Below, one piece after another: positions 7,427 through 15,914 of a stretch of DNA of 64,000 bases. Source of the DNA: a bacterium (GTDB taxonomy: Bacteria > Patescibacteriota > Patescibacteriia > 2-12-FULL-60-25); the NCBI GenBank assembly GCA_021796435.1, contig JAJYXM010000016.1, positions 626,625-690,624 on the forward strand, read 5' to 3'. Made by a program: the position numbers and the translations under genes. Every line of letters starts with the position of its first letter. Position 1 is the stretch's first letter. Under the pieces are notes generated by a model. The model ran no database searches. It saw nothing but the letters and a program-made list of their open reading frames with translations, and was not told the DNA's origin.

Positions 7427-10162
7427 ATGAGCATAATGAGCAAAATTTTCGGAGATCCGAATGCCAAGGAAATAGGTAAAATTACACCACTCGTCGAGTC
7501 CATCGGAGCGCTTGAGACCACGATGAAGACGCTATCTCCGGAAGGCATGACAGAGAAGACAGCGGAGTTCAAGAGGCGTCTGGAGGAAGGCGCAAGCCTG
7601 GATGATATCTTGCCGGAAGCCTTCGCTTTGGTGCGCGAGGCCTCTTTCCGCATGTTGAAGCAGCGGCAGTATGACGTGCAGCTCATCGGAGGCATCGTGT
7701 TGCATCGCGGCATGATCGCGGAGATGCGAACAGGTGAAGGAAAGACTTTGACTGCCGTGGCGCCAGTGTATCTGAATGCATTGACCGGAAAAGGGGTCCA
7801 CGTGATCACGGTCAACGATTATCTGGCACGTCGCGATACCGTCTGGATGGGGCAAGTCTATCATGCCTTGGGATTGACGGTCGGTTGTATCCAGCATGAG
7901 AGCGGATTCGTGTACGATCCGGATTTCAAGGCCGAGCCGAAGCATGATGAAGAACGTGACGAGACAGGGAGCTTCCGCGTCGATATGGATTATCTGCGTC
8001 CGGTCAGCCGTCGTGAGGCATATTTTTCGGATATCACCTACGGCACCAACAACGAGTTCGGTTTCGACTATCTGCGCGACAACATGGTCAACCGTTACGA
8101 GGAAAAGGTGCAGCGCGAACTGAACTACGCGATCATCGACGAAGTCGATTCCATCCTCATCGATGAAGCGCGTACGCCTCTCATCATCTCGGCACCGGCG
8201 GAAGAGGCGGCCGACCTGTATTACCGTTTCGCGGATTTGGTGACGCACCTGGAACCCGAGAAGGACTATGTCGTGGACGAGAAGCTGCGCACTTCGACCT
8301 TGACGGAGGACGGCATAACCAAAGTCGAGAAAGCGTTGGGCGTCGATAACCTTTATGTCCAAGGCGGAGTCAAGCTGGTGCATCATCTGGAGCAGGCTTT
8401 GCGTGCCCATGCGCTCTACAAGATAGATCGCGATTATGTGGTCAAGGAGGGCGAGGTCATCATCGTGGATGAGTTCACAGGACGCCTGATGCAGGGGCGC
8501 CGTTACTCCGAGGGCCTGCATCAAGCCATCGAAGCCAAGGAGCATGTCAACATCCAGCGCGAGTCCATCACTTGGGCGACGGTGACTTTCCAGAACCTTT
8601 TCCGCATGTACGAAAAGCTGGCCGGTATGACGGGAACTGCGGTGACCGAGGCCGAAGAGTTCTCGAAGATCTACAAACTGGAGGTCCTTTCAATCCCGAC
8701 GAACAAGACACCGCAAAGGAAAGACCTTCCGGACCGCGTGTATAAGAATGAGCTGGGTAAGTTCAAGGCCGTGGTGCAGGAAGTTAAGGAGCGGCATAAA
8801 GCGGGGCAGCCGGTGCTGATCGGTACCGTGTCCATCGAGAAGAACGAGATCTTGGCGGAACTGCTTAAGCAGGAAGGCATCCCGTTCAACCTGTTGAACG
8901 CCAAGAACCATGAACGTGAAGGCGAATACATCGCACAAGCCGGACGCAAAGGCGCGGTCACGGTCGCGACGAACATGGCCGGACGCGGCGTGGACATCGT
9001 TTTGGGCGGCAATCCCGTGACGCCGGAAGAATCGGCGGAAGTCAGGGCTTTGGGCGGATTGCACGTATTGGGTACGGAACGTCATGAGAGCCGACGCATC
9101 GACAACCAGCTGCGCGGACGTTGCGGACGCCAGGGCGACCCAGGTTCGACGCAATTCTTCGTTTCGATGGAGGACGATCTGATGCGCATCTTCGGATCCG
9201 AACGCATGAAACAGCGCATGGAATTCCTCGGCTTACCGGACGACCAGCCGATCGAAAGCCGCGTGCTTTCGAAGGCCATCGAGTCGGCGCAGAAGAAAGT
9301 CGAAGGACATAACTTCGATATCCGCAAACATCTGCTCGAATATGATGACGTGTTGAACCGCCATCGCACCGTCATCTACGGAAAGCGCAACGAGGTCCTG
9401 AAGCTCGCGCATGAGCGGACGCAGGAAGGCGAACGTCCGCTGAAACGCATCGTGTTGGAAGCGGTGGAAGGCGAAGTCGAACAGACGGTGATGTTCCATA
9501 CGGCCGTGGAGGATCCCGAAGCTTGGGATATGGCCGAGATAGAGAAAGCTTGTCAGGCGATCTTCCCGTCGAATTTCGACGTGAAATCGCGTCTGCAGAA
9601 CATCGAGACAGGTCTTCAGGGCAAACTGGATATCGCGACGCGTCGCACCAAACTGATCGAAGGCATCATGGAGACTGCCAAAGAGGCGTATAAGGCGATC
9701 GAAGAGATGTTGGGCGACAGCGCCAGGATGGCTGACGTGGAAAAGGCCTTGATGCTGCATGCCATCGACACATTGTGGGTCGAGCATCTGGATTCCATGG
9801 ACCATCTGCGCAAAGGCATCGGGTTGCAGGGCTATGGGCAGCGTGATCCCTTGGTGGAATACAAGCGTGAGTCATATCGCATGTTCAACGATCTGCAGGC
9901 GGCGATGGACAGGCAGGTCGCAGGAGCCATCTTCAAGATCCAGATCGCACAGGACCTGGCCAAACAGGAAGCGGCGATGCAGGTGCGCGGCATGAGCGCG
10001 ATGCAGTTGTCAGGCCCGGTGAAGGAAGGGAATGGTTCCGGCGCCGCGTCCGACGTACCGCGTACCGCGTCAGAGGGTGGGAAGTTCGAGAAAGTGGGGA
10101 GGAACGATCCGTGTCCGTGTGGTTCGGGCAAGAAGTATAAGAAGTGCCATGGGGTCGAGTGA
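7427..10162 (+). CDS. secA: Preprotein translocase ATPase SecA
   Basis: The motor ATPase that drives unfolded proteins through SecYEG. Walker A is MRTGEGKTL near residue 101 and Walker B is DEVDSILIDEARTP near 237. TNMAGRGVDIVLGG and RGRCGRQGDPGST form the helicase-type motifs. The C-terminal zinc site is NDPCPCGSGKKYKKCHG. I chose the ATG at 7427 because MSKIFGDPN is the normal SecA beginning; the ATG at 7436 is equally possible and an upstream TTG is not credible. The linker before the zinc site contains a heptameric repeat (10054-10070). secA is followed after two bases by a MazG-like gene. Confidence 0.97.
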   Translation: MSIMSKIFGDPNAKEIGKITPLVESIGALETTMKTLSPEGMTEKTAEFKRRLEEGASLDDILPEAFALVREASFRMLKQRQYDVQLIGGIVLHRGMIAEMRTGEGKTLTAVAPVYLNALTGKGVHVITVNDYLARRDTVWMGQVYHALGLTVGCIQHESGFVYDPDFKAEPKHDEERDETGSFRVDMDYLRPVSRREAYFSDITYGTNNEFGFDYLRDNMVNRYEEKVQRELNYAIIDEVDSILIDEARTPLIISAPAEEAADLYYRFADLVTHLEPEKDYVVDEKLRTSTLTEDGITKVEKALGVDNLYVQGGVKLVHHLEQALRAHALYKIDRDYVVKEGEVIIVDEFTGRLMQGRRYSEGLHQAIEAKEHVNIQRESITWATVTFQNLFRMYEKLAGMTGTAVTEAEEFSKIYKLEVLSIPTNKTPQRKDLPDRVYKNELGKFKAVVQEVKERHKAGQPVLIGTVSIEKNEILAELLKQEGIPFNLLNAKNHEREGEYIAQAGRKGAVTVATNMAGRGVDIVLGGNPVTPEESAEVRALGGLHVLGTERHESRRIDNQLRGRCGRQGDPGSTQFFVSMEDDLMRIFGSERMKQRMEFLGLPDDQPIESRVLSKAIESAQKKVEGHNFDIRKHLLEYDDVLNRHRTVIYGKRNEVLKLAHERTQEGERPLKRIVLEAVEGEVEQTVMFHTAVEDPEAWDMAEIEKACQAIFPSNFDVKSRLQNIETGLQGKLDIATRRTKLIEGIMETAKEAYKAIEEMLGDSARMADVEKALMLHAIDTLWVEHLDSMDHLRKGIGLQGYGQRDPLVEYKRESYRMFNDLQAAMDRQVAGAIFKIQIAQDLAKQEAAMQVRGMSAMQLSGPVKEGNGSGAASDVPRTASEGGKFEKVGRNDPCPCGSGKKYKKCHGVE
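10054..10070. repeat. Heptameric CGTACCG repeat inside secA
   Basis: About 2.4 tandem copies of the 7-mer CGTACCG encode VPRTA in the flexible SecA linker. Longer copies lie at 35890-35915 and 36030-36051. Confidence 0.65.
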
Positions 10163-10164
10163 AG

Positions 10165-10467
10165 ATGAAGTACAACAAACTCATCAGGGATAAGATTCCA
10201 GACCATATCCGTGCAAAAGGTGGGACGCCGGTTTTTCATGTCGCGGATGAGGTTGAGTACTGGACTAAGCTGAAGGAAAAGGTCCTTGAGGAGTTCGAGG
10301 AGTTCAAGGCGGACGAAAGCGTCGAAGAGTTCGCGGACCTGATGGAGGTGCTGATGGCGATCGCAGAATATAAAAATTTTGATCCAGAAACCGTCGAGAA
10401 GGCTAGGGCAGAGAAGGTTGCCAAGCGCGGAGCGTTCAAGGAAAGATTGATTTTGGACGAATCGTGA
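10165..10467 (+). CDS. MazG-like nucleotide pyrophosphohydrolase (phosphoribosyl-ATP pyrophosphohydrolase-like)
   Basis: A 100-residue all-alpha protein beginning MKYNKLIRDKIPDHI, the usual start of a small house-cleaning subgroup of the MazG/HisE superfamily. The metal-binding glutamates sit in LEEFEEFKADESVEEFADLM. Members hydrolyse nucleoside triphosphates to monophosphates; the substrate cannot be read from sequence. The start at 10165 removes an N-terminal extension that would overlap secA. It lies two bases after secA, and its stop abuts pgeF. A second, different MazG-type gene is at 24889. Confidence 0.82.
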   Translation: MKYNKLIRDKIPDHIRAKGGTPVFHVADEVEYWTKLKEKVLEEFEEFKADESVEEFADLMEVLMAIAEYKNFDPETVEKARAEKVAKRGAFKERLILDES

Positions 10468-10469
10468 GT

Positions 10470-11177
10470 ATGAAAATCGGTTTTTCTAAAACGTATCCGG
10501 ATGTCCTCGCCGGTATTTCGGAACGGAAGGACGGAAACATGGTCTGGTATAACACCTTGCCTGTCGATCCGGAGATCAAGGCGCACAGGGATGCTTATTT
10601 TTCCCGTCTGAATCTGGACCCGGGTAGGGTAGTGGCTGGTGGAATAGCACACGGCACACGCGTGACGAAGGTCGGGCAAGCGGAAGCAGGAAAATACATC
10701 CTTGATTCGGATGCGTTGATGTCCGATGTGCCTGGTTTGATATTATCTATAACTTCGGCGGATTGTCTGCCGGTGTATTTCTTCGATCCACTGAAGCGCT
10801 GTATCGCCATGGTACACGCCGGATGGAAAGGCTTGGTGGCAGGCGTCTTGGAGAATGTGGTCAAGGAAATGGAGAGCGAATACGGGTCAGCGGCACAAAA
10901 CATCATGGTGGCGATCGGCCCACACATAAAAGTCTGTCATTACGAAATCGGATCGGAGATCGCAGGAAAGTTCGCTCCAGGGAGTATCGTGGAACGCGAC
11001 GGCAGATTGTTCGCCGATCTGACCAAAGAAGCCGCACGGAGGCTTAAGGGTTTAGGCATGGACAATGTCGATATCAGTTCTCCCTGTACCTTCTGCGAAG
11101 CAACAACGCTTTATTCGGCAAGGTACGACAAGACCAGCCCAGTCAACGGCATGGTGGCTTATATCGGATTGGAATAA
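10470..11177 (+). CDS. pgeF: Peptidoglycan editing factor / multicopper polyphenol oxidase (YfiH) family
   Basis: A laccase-domain protein (YfiH/LACC1 family). The zinc ligands are visible as His in GGIAHGTRV, Cys in TSADCLPVYFF and His in MVHAGWKGL; AIGPHIKVCHYEIG follows. Family members edit misincorporated amino acids in peptidoglycan precursors and also have purine nucleoside phosphorylase-type activity. Its place among mur genes fits the first role. A GTG at 10464 would overlap the preceding stop by four bases and is an alternative start. The 235-residue length is normal. Confidence 0.85.
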   Translation: MKIGFSKTYPDVLAGISERKDGNMVWYNTLPVDPEIKAHRDAYFSRLNLDPGRVVAGGIAHGTRVTKVGQAEAGKYILDSDALMSDVPGLILSITSADCLPVYFFDPLKRCIAMVHAGWKGLVAGVLENVVKEMESEYGSAAQNIMVAIGPHIKVCHYEIGSEIAGKFAPGSIVERDGRLFADLTKEAARRLKGLGMDNVDISSPCTFCEATTLYSARYDKTSPVNGMVAYIGLE

Positions 11178-11182
11178 AAAAA

Positions 11183-11236
11183 GCCGCGAGGGGAGTGACG
11201 ACGGATCTGAGGCGTAGACCCATCGAACCTCGCGGC
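11183..11236 (-). terminator. Inverted repeat with a minus-strand T-run
   Basis: GCCGCGAGG (11183-11191) pairs perfectly with CCTCGCGGC (11228-11236) across a 36-base loop. A run of A on the left reads as T on the minus strand, while no T-run follows on the plus strand, so it looks like a minus-strand terminator although no minus-strand gene lies to its right. A plus-strand role after pgeF is possible. Confidence 0.5.
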
Positions 11237-11449
11237 AGCCTAGAATGTCGGCTCCAGACAAGCCCGGAAGGATCGCTTATCGAGAGCAGACGACGAGTTC
11301 GGCCAGGACCCGTCGCGTCGATTTGAAACTAGCCTAAAACGCCGGAAATAGCAAGTCTCACGACGTGAATGCTCGGTCGCCTGTGGACAGACCTGGCTCG
11401 TTGACTTGTATTTCTGGCGCAATTTCGCTAGACTTGGCGCGATTATTCT

Positions 11450-13507
11450 ATGTCAAAACCTATCACTTCGTTCGTCTCGCGGTCGGCCCTGAAAAAACGG
11501 GCGATACTGCTGGTGCTCTTAGCGCTAATCGTCGGAGGCATCGCTTATCCGCCGGCGACAAATAAAGTCATCGATACCCTTAATTATTGGGTCGGGACAC
11601 ATTTCGGACATGTCGAAAAAGGATTTGTCCTGGGTCTTGATCTGCAAGGCGGTACGCACCTGGATTATGAGGCTGACGTCTCGAAGGTCGCGCAGAACGA
11701 GCGGGCTTCGGCGTTGGACGGCGTGCGCGACGTGATCGAACGACGCGTCAACAGCATCGGGGTCTCGGAACCGCAGATCACGACTGCTCAAGCGGGAAAT
11801 TCATGGCGCGTATCGGTCGATTTGGCAGGTATCCGCGACGTGAGCCAAGCCATCAAGCTTATCGGTGAGACGCCGATTTTGGAGTTCAAGGAACAGAATA
11901 CGGATGCGCCACGTTCCCTGACAGACGAGGAGAAGGCGAAGATGGATGCGGACAACAAAGCCGCTTTGGATAAGGCGAATGAAGACCTGAAGAAGGTATT
12001 GGCCGATCCAGCCTCTATCGAGGACCTGGCGAAAGACCATTCGAGCGACGATGCTTCCAAGGCTTTAGGCGGGGATTTGGGTTTCATCAAGGACAAGACG
12101 CAATATAAGGATATCTATGACGCGACCAAGGGTTTGGGTATGGGTCAGGTCTATCCTAAAGTGATCGATACGACGGATGCCTATGTAGTCGCTGAAGTCG
12201 TGGAGACGAAAGCCGCGGATCCGGAGATCCAAGCTAGGCACATTTTGATACAGTATGCCGGCGCGACGGGTGCTTCGACTTCCACCACCATGACCAAAGA
12301 CGAAGCCAAGCAGCGCATCGAAGAGATAAAGAAAGAAGTGACGCCGCAGAATTTCGCAGAGTTGGCCAAGAAATATTCGCAGGAGCCGGGCGCTGACGAA
12401 AGCGGCGGAGATTTGGGCTGGTTCGGTAAAGACGTGATGGTGGAGGATTTCGAGAAAGCAGCCTATGCCTTGAAGACCGGAGAGATCTCGGATGTGATAG
12501 AGACCCAATTCGGTTACCACCTGATATACAAGACCGGGGAACGTCCGGTGAATGACGTGCATGTACGCGCCATTTTCGAGAAGAAGACGACGGAAGCGGA
12601 CATTTTGCCTCCCCAGGATGAGTGGAAATCCACGCAACTGACGGGCAAACAACTCAAGAAGGCGAATATCGATTTTGACCAGCGGACGGGCAGCGCGCAG
12701 GTGGCACTCCAGTTCGACGATGAAGGCAAGCAGCTTTTCGCCGATATCACCAAACGCAACTTAGGCAAACCAGTGGCGATTTTCCTCGATGGTCAGCCGA
12801 TCTCCATGCCGACAGTCCAAAGCGAGATAACCGGCGGAGAGGCTGTGATCACCGGTAATTTCACCATCGACGAAGCCAAGCTTCTGGCCCAGAGACTGCA
12901 GGCCGGTGCTTTGCCGGTGCCCATCAAGCTCATCGCGCAACAGACGGTAGGCCCGACTTTGGGACAGGATTCGGTCAAGAAATCCATCGAGGCAGGTCTG
13001 TTGGGCTTTTTGTTGGTCGCACTGTTCATGATCGTCTGGTATCGCTTGCCGGGTCTTGTGGCGGTCGTCGCTTTGGCCTTGTATGCGGGCATCTCTTTCT
13101 CCATCTTCAAACTTTTGCCGGTCACGCTGACCTTATCGGGCATCGCGGGTTTCGTCCTTTCGATCGGCATGGCGGTGGACGCTAATGTGCTTATCTTCGA
13201 GCGCCTTAAGGAGGAATTCAAGCTGGGTAAGACTTGGCAGACGGCATTGGAAGAGGCTTTCCGCCGTGCCTGGACATCCATCCGCGACGGTAACCTGACC
13301 ACGCTCATCTCGTGCGGCGTGCTGTACTGGTTCTCGTCCGCGATCATCAGGGGTTTCGCGCTCACGCTCGCGATCGGTGTCGTAATCTCCATGTTCACCG
13401 CCGTCGTGACGACACGCACCATCATGCAGATGGTCATGTCGAGCTCGCTCATGAAACGCGCCCCGTGGCTCTTCATGCTAAGCCGCCAAACGGAGGAAAA
13501 GAAATAA
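11450..13507 (+). CDS. secD: Protein translocase subunit SecD with inserted parvulin (PPIC) region
   Basis: SecD works with SecF to complete export using the proton-motive force. There is an N-terminal membrane helix (about 18-35), the FVLGLDLQGGTHLDYE motif (59-74), the P1 domain, GALPVP (487-492) and six C-terminal helices with GMAVDANVLIFER (573-585). Unusually, about 240 residues are inserted at about 150-390, where SecD normally has a short segment. Residues 261-363 are a complete parvulin-type prolyl isomerase domain (ARHILIQY, FAELAKKYSQ, ESGGDLGWFG, TQFGYHLIY). Residues 184-253 look like a degraded copy (DLAKDHSSDDASK, GGDLGFI). After the insert the normal SecD sequence resumes (LTGKQLKKA). 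The insert would lie outside the membrane. secF follows after four bases. Confidence 0.96.
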   Translation: MSKPITSFVSRSALKKRAILLVLLALIVGGIAYPPATNKVIDTLNYWVGTHFGHVEKGFVLGLDLQGGTHLDYEADVSKVAQNERASALDGVRDVIERRVNSIGVSEPQITTAQAGNSWRVSVDLAGIRDVSQAIKLIGETPILEFKEQNTDAPRSLTDEEKAKMDADNKAALDKANEDLKKVLADPASIEDLAKDHSSDDASKALGGDLGFIKDKTQYKDIYDATKGLGMGQVYPKVIDTTDAYVVAEVVETKAADPEIQARHILIQYAGATGASTSTTMTKDEAKQRIEEIKKEVTPQNFAELAKKYSQEPGADESGGDLGWFGKDVMVEDFEKAAYALKTGEISDVIETQFGYHLIYKTGERPVNDVHVRAIFEKKTTEADILPPQDEWKSTQLTGKQLKKANIDFDQRTGSAQVALQFDDEGKQLFADITKRNLGKPVAIFLDGQPISMPTVQSEITGGEAVITGNFTIDEAKLLAQRLQAGALPVPIKLIAQQTVGPTLGQDSVKKSIEAGLLGFLLVALFMIVWYRLPGLVAVVALALYAGISFSIFKLLPVTLTLSGIAGFVLSIGMAVDANVLIFERLKEEFKLGKTWQTALEEAFRRAWTSIRDGNLTTLISCGVLYWFSSAIIRGFALTLAIGVVISMFTAVVTTRTIMQMVMSSSLMKRAPWLFMLSRQTEEKK

Positions 13508-13511
13508 ACAT

Positions 13512-14417
13512 ATGACTATCATCAAACGACGCGCGATCTGGTACCTGTTCTCCGGCACGCTCATCGCATTATCGATCGCGGCCCTGGCGACTTTCGGACT
13601 CAAACAGGGTATCGACTTCACTGGAGGCACGATGCTCTCGGTCCGTTTCGAGAACAGGCCGGCGACAACGGAAGCCGAGAAGGCATTGAGCATCTATGAC
13701 CTGAACGCCATCACCATACAGCCAGCCGGCGATAGCGACCTGATCTTCCGTTTCAAGACGATCGATGAAGATACGCATGACAAGATCATGCAGACCCTGC
13801 AATCGACCTTCGGTAACGTCACGGAACTGGAATATAACGCCATAGGCCCGGTGATCGGCGAAGAGCTGCGCCACAAATCGATCAACTCCTTGGTCATAAT
13901 CTTCCTGCTCATCACGGCGTTCATCGCCTGGTCTTTCCGCCGTGTCTCGGCTCCGGTGCAAAGCTGGAAGTACGGCCTGATCGTGATGTTCACGGCGTTC
14001 CATGACGTCATCATCCCGGTCGGTGTGTTCGCCTTATTGGGTAAGTACATGAATGTGGAGATAGGGACGCCGTTCATCGCGGCAATCCTGACCATCATGG
14101 GTTACTCGATCAACGATACCATCGTGGTGTTGGATCGCGTACGTGAGAACCTGCAAAAGGCTACAGGTACGTTTGAGGAGATAGCGGAGAAGTCCGTCAA
14201 CCAGACCATGGTAAGGTCATTCAACACTTCGTTGACTACGGTCTTGGCTTTGATCGCCGTGTATTTCTTCGGTGGGGATTCCATCAAATATTTCGCCTTG
14301 GCCTTGATCATCGGTATCCTGACAGGAACTTATTCCTCGATATTCATCGCATCACCGTTGCTCGTGGCTTGGAACCGATGGACGCGCAGGAAGGCTGTAG
14401 CGAAGGCAGGAAAGTAG
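13512..14417 (+). CDS. secF: Protein translocase subunit SecF
   Basis: A partner of SecD, 301 residues with six membrane helices. It starts with a first helix after KRRAIWYLFSG, then GIDFTGGTMLSVRF, the family's extracytoplasmic motif. Later YSINDTIVVLDRVRENLQK and the helix pairs near residues 230-290 match the conserved translocase core. It begins four bases after secD and is followed by a clear terminator, so secDF form one unit. Confidence 0.96.
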   Translation: MTIIKRRAIWYLFSGTLIALSIAALATFGLKQGIDFTGGTMLSVRFENRPATTEAEKALSIYDLNAITIQPAGDSDLIFRFKTIDEDTHDKIMQTLQSTFGNVTELEYNAIGPVIGEELRHKSINSLVIIFLLITAFIAWSFRRVSAPVQSWKYGLIVMFTAFHDVIIPVGVFALLGKYMNVEIGTPFIAAILTIMGYSINDTIVVLDRVRENLQKATGTFEEIAEKSVNQTMVRSFNTSLTTVLALIAVYFFGGDSIKYFALALIIGILTGTYSSIFIASPLLVAWNRWTRRKAVAKAGK

Positions 14418-14466
14418 TTTTTGGAGCAACTACTGGTAATAAGCATTCAGCGAATAAGCATAAGGG

Positions 14467-14492
14467 AAAGGCGGTCGAGAGGCCGCCTTTTT
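14467..14492 (+). terminator. Intrinsic terminator of secDF
   Basis: AAAGGCGG and CCGCCTTT enclose a short TCGAGAGG centre and run into TTTTTGG. It is a compact GC-rich stem with flanking A and T runs and may work in both directions. Confidence 0.8.
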
Positions 14493-14498
14493 GGTCCC

Positions 14499-14527
14499 TT
14501 ACAAGCCGGACGGATATCTGGTATAAT
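14499..14527 (+). promoter_or_regulatory. Near-leaderless promoter of the DUF8128-like gene
   Basis: TTACAA (14499-14504), 17 bases, then an extended -10, TGGTATAAT, with TATAAT at 14522-14527. The ATG at 14539 is only 11 bases after the -10 box, so the transcript should have a leader of about five bases or none. Confidence 0.75.
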
Positions 14528-14538
14528 TTTCGCATCAC

Positions 14539-15852
14539 ATGGATCAGATATTGAACATCGATTGGTCCTTCATAGACCAGATCGGCGACAACCCTTTTTT
14601 AGCGATGGGTTTCTTTCTGGCTAACGGCGGTTGGATAATCCTGTTGATAGTGATCGTATGGGGCGTCATACATCTGTGGTTGGACTGGCGCCAGTCGTTA
14701 TACGTTGGCAAGCGCGTGTATGTGGTCTTGGCCATCGATGTGCCGCGTCTGCAGGAGCAAGGACCGAAAGCCGTGGACAACATGTTCGCGTATCTGGCGG
14801 GTGCGCACGGCAGCCATAGTTTCGTGGATAAATGGTGGCGCGGTGCGTTGCAGGATACGATCTCCTGCGAGATCATCTCGATAGAAGGGAACATCCAATT
14901 CATCATCAGGACAGTCAGGAAATACCGTGACTTGGTAGAGGCGGCGATCTACGCACAATATCCGGATGCGCGTATCACGGAAGTAGAGGACTATGCGACG
15001 CACGTGCCGCAGCAGTTCCCGGATGAGGAGTGGGATATGTGGGGGACGGAGATGATACCGACGCAGAAGGTCGATTTTTATCCGTTACGTACCTACCCTG
15101 CTTTCGAAGACAAAGTTTCGCAGGAATTCAAGGATCCGCTTTCGGCCATGTTCGAAAGTTTCGGGCGTTTAGGACCTGGCGAACAAGCCTGGTACCAGAT
15201 AGTCTTGATCCCGATTTCACAAGGGGATTTCGTAAAGGCGGGTGCGTTGTTCATCAAGAAGCTGACAGGGCAGAAGGTCGAGGCCAAGAGGACCTTGCTG
15301 GACAAGACGGTGGATCTGCCCTTGACGGCACTCTCGATGACCATGGACGCGATTTCCGGTGCTGAACCGCCCAAAAAAGACGCTAAATCAGGACCTGACT
15401 TCCGCATGTTGGCCATGACGCCGGGCGAAAGGGACATCGTAGCTGCAGTAGAGAATAAATTGTCAAAACTGGTCTATCAAGTGAAGATCCGTTTCATCTA
15501 CGTGGCGCGTAAAGAGAAGAAGAGCAATCCGCGCATCGTCAATCCGTTCATCGGTGCGATCAAACAGTTCAACACCAACAATATGCAGTCGCTCAAGCCG
15601 GAGCTCAAGAAGATAGGCATGAGCAGTTCCATCATCCTGTTCAAGAACACACGCAACAATTGGCGCAAGACGAGCCTCATGCGTGCCTATAAGAACCGTT
15701 CTGACTGGGCCGGCTATCGTCGCTTCCATCTATGCACCGAAGAGCTGGCTACGCTTTGGCACTTTCCGCATAGCCTGCAGGTAAAAGCGCCTCAACTCAA
15801 GAAGACAGAAGCTAAATACACTGAACCGCCGGCCAACATACCGTTCGGGTGA
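14539..15852 (+). CDS. Membrane protein of the DUF8128 type, partner of the VirD4-like ATPase
   Basis: A 437-residue protein with one strong membrane helix at about 31-49 and a long soluble part. I recognise it as the type of protein that precedes a VirD4/TraG-like ATPase in many Patescibacteria, here called DUF8128-like from memory. The core includes DIPRLQEQGPKAV-type sequence, a tryptophan-rich FPDEEWDMWG segment and a proline-rich C-terminus. The downstream ATPase suggests it anchors or couples that ATPase at the membrane. No catalytic motif is visible. The start is fixed by the promoter 11 bases upstream. Confidence 0.7.
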   Translation: MDQILNIDWSFIDQIGDNPFLAMGFFLANGGWIILLIVIVWGVIHLWLDWRQSLYVGKRVYVVLAIDVPRLQEQGPKAVDNMFAYLAGAHGSHSFVDKWWRGALQDTISCEIISIEGNIQFIIRTVRKYRDLVEAAIYAQYPDARITEVEDYATHVPQQFPDEEWDMWGTEMIPTQKVDFYPLRTYPAFEDKVSQEFKDPLSAMFESFGRLGPGEQAWYQIVLIPISQGDFVKAGALFIKKLTGQKVEAKRTLLDKTVDLPLTALSMTMDAISGAEPPKKDAKSGPDFRMLAMTPGERDIVAAVENKLSKLVYQVKIRFIYVARKEKKSNPRIVNPFIGAIKQFNTNNMQSLKPELKKIGMSSSIILFKNTRNNWRKTSLMRAYKNRSDWAGYRRFHLCTEELATLWHFPHSLQVKAPQLKKTEAKYTEPPANIPFG

Positions 15853-15914
15853 CCCCCGGCGAATGGAGTACCGGACGCCGGCTTCCTTCGCTCCTTGTCC
15901 GATCTTTCCCTCTT

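Noticed and set aside
11237-11422. SRP RNA suggested by CCGGAAGGA near 11266
   Set aside because: The flanking helix and the AGCAG partner of the SRP core do not pair correctly, and the T-run lies on the other strand.
15849-15914. GTG start for the VirD4-like ATPase overlapping the previous stop
   Set aside because: Kept only as an alternative: the 22 extra residues are not conserved-looking and the sequence resembles intergenic repeat, while the ATG at 15915 starts a typical N-terminus.
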